Assembly (NCBI GenBank): GCA_001579985.1
Contig: LRSR01002934.1
Span: forward strand, 1-64,000
Direction: 5' to 3'
Origin: Hypsibius dujardini
Taxonomy: Eukaryota; Tardigrada; Eutardigrada; Parachela; Hypsibiidae
DNA: 64,000 bases
This document shows positions 55,790 to 64,000 of the stretch, in pieces (the first letter of the stretch is position 1; the number at the start of each line of letters is the position of its first letter). Position numbers and translations under genes: made by a program. The notes below the pieces were generated by a model. The model had not been told where the DNA came from, made no database searches, and saw nothing but the letters and a program-made list of their open reading frames with translations.

Positions 55790-57585
55790 CTATTCGTAAT
55801 CGGGTGCATTGGTACTGGTACCTTCGTCAGGGTTGCCCAAATATTGTCCGGTCCATGGTGTTGCACTGCCGCATCGGTTCTCGTTATTTGCCTCTTTGCA
55901 GTCGGTCACGCCGTCGCATTGAAAGTCTTTGCTGTCAAAGAACGAACAGGTCGCAGTAATATCTGAGGGACGGCTTGTGTCCAAGTAACCTTGAAAAAGT
56001 GCTGTAAAGTAGAAAAAGCATTGCATTTGTGAAAAAAAGTGCGACGGTATTATTACATTGATTTTACCTTTCGGACCGGTGATCCATCGCTTGTCAAACG
56101 ATAACGGAACCTGTTTCGCACACTCTAGGTCGTAGTACTTCCATGAAGGGTCGGTGGTTAAGTTCATTAGCTTTGTCTCGTAGCCATTGGAAGTGCAGTT
56201 GGTTTTGCACGAGTATGTCAAGTTGGAGTAAAAGTAGCAAAACCATTTTGGTGCACTGAATTCACTTAGCATGACACGGACCAATGGAGGAGTCGTTTCT
56301 TTTTCTCCTAAGTAACATGAGTTGTCGTTATGTTCGTACTTCTATTCATCGACAAATGGCGAACAACAACGACTAAAAAAATGAAACAATAAATTTATCT
56401 ATTTATGCCAAGCGCTCATATTGTACACCAGTTGATATCAAGGGCAATATCACTGGATTTTTTCTTGAAAAAACTACAGCTCTAAGTCGTGCGAGATGGG
56501 TGTCAAACAAAAAGCTGAGAGATGGATCAAAACCATATTCCCGATTTCGAAGCCTTAACTCAATTGATTTAGTCGACGATTAAAAAGTGGGGCAAACAAA
56601 ATTTAATACTGAAAAACTGACAAGCTTCGATGAGATATCTTAATTAAAACTATCTGGGATCACGAAGTCCTCGTTTCGTTTCGAATTCCTTGCAGCAGTT
56701 TCTGATTTTCGGGTACTGACGGGCAGTGACTCTTTATCCGCAAAGATTTTTATAGTTTTTATTCCATTGCGCAAAAAAATACAGATGTCTGGAACAAGTC
56801 TCTTCAAAAATTTACGGGTAGCATTTCTACTATTTCTATTTCTAGTTGGGCATTTCTATTAGAAGAATTTGAATCGCAACCAAATGCAGTTTTTAATTTG
56901 TTTTTTTTAAAATGGTTGTTGAGCAGCTATTATTTAATTTTCATCCCTTTTATTCAGGTGCAAAATCAGTAAAACGCAAGCACCCTCTAAGCTTTCGGCT
57001 TTCGATCTATCCACATACAGTTGATTAGCTATAAATGGTGACAATTTAGGTAATTTACCTCGAATAGCCAAGAGATAGTTGTCGTCCCCGAAATCTAAAA
57101 AAGAGAGAAGTGAACGTGCTTACAGCTATATGTGACAGGAAGAACATTCCTTACGTTTGGGATGTGAAATAAAAGCCTTGAGTATTTGTCCGGGCCATCC
57201 ACCGATCGTCAGATTTAGACTCTCGCCGTCACGAATGAAACCCTTGGATAACATATTTTACCTAGAGTAACGTATAGTTGCATCACGTAAAACTGGCTCA
57301 TACAAACTTTTATGGTATCGCGGACTTCAGGGAAGTTGCTCAACACAAGAGTAACATCGTCGTGTATCTGATCTGCGCTTCTCGGTTTCGCTGAATTACC
57401 AAATCTTTCTGGAAGCAACAATTAGTAATTTTCAAATACTCTCAGAAAGAAACAGTGGACAGCGAGGGTTGAAAAAAGGCCTGCTTAACCGTATAAGTAC
57501 CCTTGGCTCGGGCTCCGTTTTCTGCTGAAGCATAAAAATAATTGCCGTACAGTACGGGAAGACAAAATATATCCCACAGTTTCAT
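55790..57585 (-). CDS. Secreted protein with C-terminal LDLa-like module
   Basis: Exon 1 (57501-57585) is a signal peptide (MKLWDIFCLPVLYGNYFYAS). Exon 2 (57262-57408) gives RFGNSAKPRSADQIHDD and VTLVLSNFPEVRDTIK. Exons 57155-57221 and 57059-57094 follow; two frames are open there, and the phase-consistent one reads DDRWMARTNTQGFYFTSQ. One exon between 57058 and 56341 is missing. Then 56068-56341 (NSCYLGEKETTPPLVRVM, CYFYSNLTYSCKTNC, DKRWITGPK) and 55790-56001 (FDSKDFQCDGVTDCKEANN, ENRCGSATPWTG, stop). The CDGVTDCKEANNENRC segment is the calcium-binding half of an LDL-receptor class A module; the first half is shortened. Function unknown; secreted or extracellular. Its 5' exons lie in the right arm of the inverted duplication, where they are open, while the left-arm copy is a pseudogene. 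Confidence 0.72.
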
Positions 57586-58330
57586 GTTCAGCTTGCAAAT
57601 TAAATTGAGAGATGTCACTCGATCTGAAAAGAAAATCGTCTCAGAGTAGTAAGAAGAAGGGAATGTTGGCCAATTACCTGTTGGAATAAGAAGTTTTCAT
57701 CATCAACATCAGTCCTCTTCATTCTTGTTGCGCGTTAGCCACGCCTCTCAGGTACTGGTTCTCATTTCACGGCGTATGTGAATCTAACAGAGACGGTGTG
57801 TTAAGAAATAGTTCTTTTTTTAAGAAAAGGTTGTGTTACCAAAAACCGGTTCTTGATTTGGGCTGCAATTTTTATACACATTTTTTTTCAGGTTATATTC
57901 AACAATAAACTGGTTGTTTATTGAATTTTCAACACAACATAGCGCAGATCTCCTTGATGTTGCCCGACAGAGCCCGTTTCGCTGTATGATACGTATTGAC
58001 GTATTAAAACATTTCTTTTACCAGTTCTGTTTGCGAACTTTGGATTTCCCCGTGAAATATCATTCGTAGATAAAGAATTTCTATAAGCACCACTCTACTC
58101 CGCTAAACGTACGTTATTTTTGCGTTTTGGTCTTCGCAACCGTGAAAAAATTAGACATCGGGCGGAGCTGACAGCATGTTTTTGACGCGGATAATTCGGA
58201 CGTGAATAATTTGTCGTATAGCAAGATTTTGGTAAATCAAGACTAGTTTTTGTTTGCAATTTATTTTCGAAAAAGCTTTGTAACAGCCAATCAAAAACAA
58301 TTTCAATCAACTTCTGCAGAATAAGTACTT
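56870..58330 (-). repeat. Right arm of the 1.5-kb inverted duplication
   Basis: Reverse-complement partner of 51158-52725. This side keeps open the signal peptide and exons 2 to 4 of the gene ending at 55790, so it is probably the parental or still functional copy. It also contains a broken copy of exon 2 of the small peptide at 51.1 kb (around 58115-58250). Confidence 0.85.
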
Positions 58331-58978
58331 TTCTGTCCATGAGTTTGAAGCTGGTTTTAACCTGTCTTGTTCCATTTACAAAATGTAGGAAAATATGGGT
58401 AGGTCGAAGACGGACTTTTGGACTTTTGGCGAATAATAATAGCTCGATGATTCTGGTGCAGACAGAGCAAAATTTGCCTGCATGCCGGTCTGAGTTAGCT
58501 GGATTGAAGGATCAACGAAGCAGCTGGATTTTCTATGTGTTTATCACATCAATAATGGGCGGCAAAGCTGTCTACCATAACAAACATTCTTTAATAGCAG
58601 CATGCTCCAGGTAATCCAACAATAACTCGTTGACGTTTAACGGCGTTGTCCACATTTCACATCCTCGCGAAACGCTGTGAGACCGTTTTAAATATTGACT
58701 AGTCACAACTTACAACCCATATTTTGCATACAAAATGCGCAGCAAGAGCGCATTTACTACGAATTTTTTTTAAATTCAATGCAACAATAAGAACACGTCA
58801 CTAGTTGGAAATCATACGTGTATCGTGAGATAGGCTCTTTTGTTGATTCCGATCCCATGGTGCCTGTCAGAGATAATTCGACAGTAGCACTGTCAATGAT
58901 GTGAAAACTCGCCTAACTTTCAGTTTAATCATTATTCATAAGTGGGAAATTATAGATCTGGAAAATAATTCAAAATGT
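58331..58978. other. Gap, no gene seen
   Basis: A plus frame at 58339-58614 (91 codons) has no motif and begins at the edge of the inverted duplication. Otherwise AT-rich sequence forming the 3' flank of the homeobox gene. Confidence 0.4.
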
Positions 58979-59751
58979 TCAAGAAATGAAAAAAAATTCT
59001 CTGCAATTTGAGGTGCAAAGCTGTAAGCACCCTGTGGATGAAACGTTTGTGGGAGTTATCGAAGAAAGATTCATTCCAGTATTATTCTGATTGTGCTCTC
59101 TCTCTTTTGCTCGGCGGTTGTTGAACCAAACCTGAAGATGACAGGTAAATTGTGTACATTCAAATTATTTTTTCTCCCGTTAGCGTCTCTGACCTGTATA
59201 GTTTTTTTGGGCAGCGATAAATCCTTCGCAAGAGCTTCCTGGTCATCACGATTGGGATACTGATTGCTACTAAATGCCGCTTCCAGCTTTTCACGTTGCG
59301 ATGAACTAAATATGGTTCGAGCATGTCTTCCTCTTGTTTTGTTGTCCGCTGTTTTATCGGATGAGGTTTCGTTCAATGTGCGACCCTCCCCTACGGATGA
59401 TGTACCTCTCCCGTTACCATCAGGATTTTTTTCGCTTTTAGTGGTAACGCTGACAGGTTTTTTGGTTCTGTTTCCTTGGAATAAAGAAGACATTTTTCCA
59501 CCTGCCAGCTTACGGTATGCAGTTCCTTTTATATTTCTCTTACCATTACAACCATCACAAAAGCATACCGTAGTGCTTCGAAACTGACCACACTCTCCAC
59601 CGCTCAGCTTGTCCTTCTGGCAGAAATTCTGGCATGCGGAGTCGTCTTCACATTCCCCAGAATAGCTCTCGCTGATGCAGCGTTTTGGCGTAGTACCCTC
59701 ACAGGTTGCGAATAAAATCAGGAAAAGCAAAGATAAAAAACTTTCTAACAT
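58979..59751 (-). CDS. Defensin-homeodomain chimeric gene (PRD-type homeobox)
   Basis: Exons 59194-59751 and 58979-59131 (phase 0), 236 residues. Residues 1-19 are a signal peptide (MLESFLSLLFLILFATCEG). Residues 24-67 are a drosomycin-type domain with eight Cys spaced exactly as in the defensin at 32.5 kb (RCISESYSGEC to VCFCDGC). A charged linker follows, then a full homeodomain: GRHARTIFSSSQREKL, EAAFSSNQYPNRDDQEAL, AKDLSLPKKTIQ, then exon 2 VWFNNRRAKEREHNQNN. The key Arg5, Leu16, Phe20, Trp48, Phe49, Asn51 and Arg53 are present; residue 50 is Asn. The intron falls between homeodomain positions 46 and 47, as in many PRD-class genes. A good donor lies right after the last defensin Cys (GTAAGA), pairing with a CTGGCAG 42 bases on, so an in-frame 42-base intron or alternative transcripts are possible. 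A secreted homeodomain protein or two overlapping genes are both open. Confidence 0.82.
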
Positions 59752-60749
59752 TTTGTGACTTCACGTGGCAATGAAGTTGTAATGGAAGGCCGAATTCGGA
59801 AGTGAGTCAAAAGTTAGAACTTGAAATGTTTCGCTCTTATTTCTCCGAACAGCGGAACTACTGTTCCTCGCTGCTATACCCCGTCGATATATCTGTCTGC
59901 AGTTGGTAAGAAAAAACCAGTATTTCCAGTGACTCAGAGATATTGCATTTGGTTGCCCAATTCTTTTTTTGCTATCTATGAAATAGACCGCCTAAGCTGA
60001 CGTACGGAAGAATTTGTTTAACGGGTTCATCAAAGTTTTTGTCAAAGAACGCCAGTCATTCAAGGCAATTGAATAAGAAACTCATTTCCTGACTATGGTT
60101 GGTATGCTGAAGGGCAGCTGTAAGTGACCACAATGTAAAAGAGGAGAAACATTTTAAGTTAAATAAAAAATTGGAAGTAAAACCATAAGACATTACAACA
60201 AAATGTGAAGACTAATTTTTGTCGTTTTCAACAGATGTTGGTAAAACATTCACCTTTTTTATCAACAAAACCTTGCCTTCGGTTGATTCAAAACATTCTA
60301 TCGCCAGCTAGCATTTCCTTGTCTGGCTAAATTCCCATGCATTTCTGTGAGTCTCAGTCACTGGTTGTGATCGTCTTGAACGTAGTTCGACAACTCGTGA
60401 AATTGGCATAATAAAAAACAAAAATTTTGTATGAATTAATTAGCGCGTTCTATCCAGTAACACCAAGTCAACGCGCAAGCTGCTAATTCCCGCTAACATT
60501 ACTAGAAAAAACTGTTTAGGTTATTGTTTGATAACTCGAACGTTATAACAATTTTTGGTGAATTGACGTTGTATATATATTGTTATATATTGTAACCATT
60601 TTCACAGTTACAATACGGTTCCTCTTTACCGTTTCTGTGCTGCTCAGCGAAGTATGACGATCAAGGCTGCGCTCAGGCCTGTGTCGCTGACAGTTTAGAC
60701 TGCGGAAATGCGGCGATCTAGTCATTCAGTCAGTAGTCACCATAAATTT
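59752..60749. other. Upstream of the defensin-homeobox gene
   Basis: No gene supported. Should include the promoter for the minus-strand gene starting at 59751. A TATATATATTGTTATATATTG tract occurs at 60571-60591; not clearly a promoter. Confidence 0.4.
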
Positions 60750-60794
60750 ATGTTTTTCCTTTATAGCCTAATCTTGCTTCTGCTGCCAGCTTAC
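60750..60794 (+). CDS. Possible lone signal-peptide exon
   Basis: ATG at 60750 gives MFFLYSLILLLLPAY and runs directly into a GTGAGT donor, the usual look of a first exon of a secreted protein here. No matching second exon was found before the astacin start at 61905, so this may be an unplaced gene, a duplicated first exon or chance. Confidence 0.3.
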
Positions 60795-61904
60795 GTGAGT
60801 AATTATGTTCATTTTTCACCCACTAAGTTGTCTCAGTGATTTCATAAGAAATATTTTTTTCACGTATCATGTAAACAACTTAAACTACAACTACTGCAGT
60901 TCGATTTGATTTTCATGATTGGTTCAATATATATATAAGACCACACTTAAAGTAGTGGCAACCGTACTCTTACACATCTTCCCTTTGATGCTATGGAAAT
61001 GAAACCAATTTTACCTTCTAAAGAATGCATTTAGCACCTTGGTTGAGAAATTTCGTACAGATTGGATGAGACAAAAAGAGCTGGGGCCAGTTTCCCTAGT
61101 CATTATTTTTGGCCAAAATCAAATAAACATCTTCGGTTCAGCAAAATTATTAAACAGGTTTTCTCTAAGAAAGAAGTAAAATTACACTTGACTCCGTTAT
61201 CCCATTACCACTAAATTTTTTAAACAAGGTGCGCTCCAAAGCGCCCACCGAGCATGTGACATACCGCAAAGTGAAAGTGAAACAGTCGCGTGCGCTTTTA
61301 TTGTGAAAGATAAGCTCATTTAGTATGTACCACGAAACCTGACTATCCGGTTATCACAAGTAATTAACAAAATGTTGATGATAGAATTGTTGGTGCTCAC
61401 TCCAAAACACAGTGGCTAGCATGTGAGAGCGCATTTTGCTGGAACAAGTTCCCTACCTGTAAGTTAAAGTGCCTGCTGTCATGAGCGAAAGCTACAAGAT
61501 AGTATTGGAAACAAAGGACATCTGAACCGGTTATACGTTTCAAGCAGTTGAGTGGTGACGCTAGTGCTCACGTTTCTTATATTTGACGAACAGATGCATA
61601 CTGGTATTTGCCCGTATGATATGCAGAAAGCACGACAATAAGAAAAACGATTGCCATCGATCAGTAGTTCCTGTTAATCATTCGAACCGGTAAATTTTCC
61701 GCTCGAATATCGATGTTGCAAATTCGCATGCTACTGCGAGTGATGTATAAAATGTTCGTTATAATTCATACCCATAGTTTTTGTAGTAGGCTGGAGGACT
61801 AATTCGATATCAGTTATTAATATTTTCACAATCGTTCCAAGACAAGATCTAAAAGGAGACTCATAGAATTTGAAGTGCTGCCTGCATTATTTCAATCTAA
61901 AACA
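60795..61904. other. Upstream region of the right-hand astacin gene
   Basis: No exon or repeat resolved. Presumably contains the promoter of the astacin starting at 61905; no confident core-promoter element. Confidence 0.4.
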
Positions 61905-63486
61905 ATGTTAAATTTCATTCCGACTACTGTGGTGTTGCTTGTCGTCTATTTATGGCAACAATCGTCGGGTCACCCGATACAGAAGCACAACGTGAAACTG
62001 CGGCCAGGTTAGTGCACCTTTTGTGTCAAGTTAGATCGCTTTTTGTATTAATAGAGCAACCAAATTTCACCATGCAGACTGGCGGAAAATGATTGGTGAC
62101 AAGGTCTACGATTATTCAATCAAGAAAGCAGCAGAAAAAAGGAACAGCTCGCTGTTTGAGGGCGACATTGCTGGCGTAGATGTGGACCAGGTAAGTTCAC
62201 TCTTGAGGGATGACACTGATTAACGGGATTCACACTTCAAACATACCTGAATTACATTATTCCAAGCTTTATTCAACAAGCGAAGAACTGAGTGAAAGGC
62301 CAACAACAGAAATTTTAGTTTTCGACGCTAATTTTGTTATTCCAAATAATTTTAAAAATTAGTAAAAATCAATTAATTCATTGAGCTATCTATTGATGTG
62401 TCGGATAAAATGATGTGCTATGATCATTCGCACCAGATGGATCCGCTCTCTGGCTTCCAGTAAAATTGTGGCTTTGACGGATCGATTCCAGATGACATTT
62501 TGGATTAGCTGGTTCAGAACGACGTAATATTTACAACTGCTTAACAAAACACGATCGCGTCTTACCTACAATAGTAAAGCATGCACTTCAGCGTTGATTT
62601 TCTCGGAAATGATGTTTTAGGCTCTCGGTACGTAGAGACCCACAGGCTCCTCCTAATTGGCCTGATAATGTCTAAACTTTTTTTCAATAGTTCAAAGGAG
62701 ATTCCTCAACTTAATGTTCCAAACTCATTTCCGATGCGAAAGTCAAGATGAATGGGTTTGAATGAAACCCTTTATTTATGAGAGTTTGTTTCAATCGATA
62801 AAAAAACTGACAAAAACAGCCAAAAAAATTATTAATGAAAATGAAAGTCCAGTTTCTGGAGAAATTATTGACAGTATTCTCAATTTCACGACAGGTTGAC
62901 GTTACTTCACTCGCTCAAAATGCAGTCCTGGATAAGGACAAGCTCTGGCCAGGCGGCGTGGTGCCTTACAGAATTGGGAATAATTATTTCAGTAAGCCAA
63001 GTTTTGCAGGCGATGACAAACTACGAGCAGCGCTAATTCAAAACGGATTTAAGAAAAACAACATTTTCAACTCCTCAGTTTCGTGTTGCTAACAGAAATG
63101 TTTTCGTTACTAGCGGATGATGAGAAGAGCGTAATAACATCAGCACTGGCAGATCTTTCGTCAAAAACCTGTCTAAAATTCATCCCACGCACAGATGAAC
63201 GAAACTACGTGATATTTGTTAATGCCAACGATGGGTACAGAAGTAACCTTAAAATCATATTTATTTGTATGCGTTAATTTTTTCCATTAAGTTTTTTATA
63301 CCGGTAGTTGCTACTCGTACATTGGGATGACTGGGCGACAGCAATATATTAATCTCCAGCGAGGATGTGTGACGTACCACGGCGAAGTCCAACACGAAGT
63401 GATGCACGCGTTGGGCTTTAATCATGAACAGACTCGTATGGATCGCGACGACTACATCGATATTATTTACGATAATATCATATCTG
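61905..63486 (+). CDS. Astacin metalloprotease, intact, continues past right edge
   Basis: Peptidase family M12A, secreted zinc endopeptidase. Exons 61905-62007 (signal MLNFIPTTVVLLVVYLW), 62078-62190 (propeptide, SLFEGDIAGVD), 62895-62991 (KLWPGGVVPYRIGNNYF), 63114-63234 (SSKTCLKFIPRTDERNYV) and 63308-63486 (GCYSYIGMTGRQQYINL, zinc site HEVMHALGFNHEQ, then RMDRDDYIDI). All junctions match in phase and the zinc site is complete and uninterrupted by an intron. The Met-turn exon was not identified with confidence in the last 510 bases and probably lies beyond 64000. It belongs to the same exon-structure type as the fragment at 26.5 kb and differs from the split-zinc-site type at 18.7, 43.5 and 50 kb. 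Confidence 0.92.
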
Positions 63487-64000
63487 GTAAGAAATTCCCT
63501 ATTAAAAACGACCACATCAAAGAGTGACTGCCCAACTAAACTTGAAATTACATTTGGGATTACGATGAGAAAATCCCGTCATGATAAGGTAAACATTTTG
63601 GAAGAGGTTAGCCTTGATAATCACTCTAGTTTTACATGTTTCCACGCTCCTGATTTTTTTTCAACACATGTCGGTCATTTCCGGATAGTTTACGTTAAAC
63701 TTTAAATTAAGCTTTTCCGATATTTTTTCATTAGGTTTAGATACAGCAAAACGTCAATAACACATGACACATTTGGGATTTTTCGTGGGCATGCCCCGTC
63801 AAAAAACATGATAGCACAGGTGTTGACTGGTCAGCAAAATCATTTAACTTGCTTTGCAGTATTAACGAACAATTGGCCGTTAGTCTTAGTTCCGTCGAAA
63901 CCCGTTTCTTTACGAAACTGTCAGAATAATGCAGCCTCAAATAATACGTTGTTTCTAGTTCCAATTAACGGGACCAAGAAGAATACATACGGATCAAATG
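63487..64000 (+). other. Intron and remaining 3' part of the astacin gene
   Basis: No clear exon. Two loosely similar pieces (ACATTTGGGATTACGATGAG at 63549 and ACATTTGGGATTTTTCGTGG at 63767) suggest a short duplication. Candidate acceptors (TTTTTCATTAG at 63735) do not open a frame with a Met-turn motif. Confidence 0.35.

Noticed and set aside
57059-57221. Alternative frame reading GGWPGQILKAFISHPK then FGDDNYLLAIRG
   Set aside because: Open and protein-like, but reaching it from exon 2 needs a 19-base intron or a frameshift. The phase-consistent reading was preferred; not settled without transcripts.
1-64000. tRNA genes, CRISPR arrays, operons
   Set aside because: No convincing tRNA A/B boxes with a cloverleaf, no spaced direct-repeat array, and gene structure is plainly eukaryotic.

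Overview
This is a gene-dense stretch of an intron-rich animal genome, AT-leaning outside exons. Introns are GT..AG and mostly 40-100 bases, with a few of 1-2 kb, and some exons are only 15-37 bases long. The gene content points to an ecdysozoan invertebrate: a corazonin-type neuropeptide precursor, drosomycin-type eight-cysteine defensins, many astacin metalloproteases and a chitinase-family domain. A tardigrade or a close relative is my best guess, but nothing here proves it. No tRNA, rRNA or CRISPR array was seen.

Layout. 0.4-4.2 kb (minus): secreted animal haem peroxidase running off the left edge, built from many small exons. 4.5-4.8 kb: MITE. 5.6-6.5 kb (minus): secreted PPSYQ-repeat protein. 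6.9-7.8 kb (minus): relic of a pogo/CENP-B-type DNA transposon. 12-13.2 kb (plus): two cysteine-rich coding exons. 14.7 kb: second MITE. 16-19.2 kb (plus): astacin that has lost two zinc-ligand histidines. 20.5-22.6 kb: broken LINE. 22.9-23.2 kb (minus): corazonin-like precursor. 25.0-25.9 kb: TIR element. 26.5-26.7 kb (minus): two astacin exons. 28.0-31.4 kb (minus): YWTD-propeller/EGF protein with a foldback element in one intron. 32.0-32.7 kb (minus): drosomycin-like defensin. 33-38 kb: no gene found, foldback elements and degenerate repeats. 38.1-44.5 kb (minus): 14 exons joining an astacin protease to a GH18 chitinase-like domain. 47.5 kb: possible defensin relic. 50.0-51.0 kb (plus): astacin pseudogene. 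51.1-51.4 kb (plus): 59-residue secreted peptide. 51.2-52.7 and 56.9-58.3 kb: two arms of a large inverted duplication enclosing a foldback element at 54.3-55.4 kb. 55.8-57.6 kb (minus): secreted protein with an LDLa-like tail. 59.0-59.75 kb (minus): signal peptide and drosomycin-like defensin in the same open frame as a PRD-type homeodomain. 61.9-63.5+ kb (plus): intact astacin running off the right edge.

The window is an accessory, fast-turnover locus rather than an operon. Five astacin copies in different states (intact, fused, inactive, fragmentary, pseudogene), a dispersed defensin family with relics and an inverted duplication all suggest repeated local duplication and exon shuffling. 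Most intact products carry signal peptides and act outside the cell: cuticle or matrix remodelling (astacin, chitinase-like domain, peroxidase, Tyr/Pro-rich repeat protein), defence (defensins) and signalling (corazonin). The two most unusual objects are the astacin-GH18 fusion and the defensin-homeodomain open frame. All exon models come from reading splice signals, frame and family motifs by eye.
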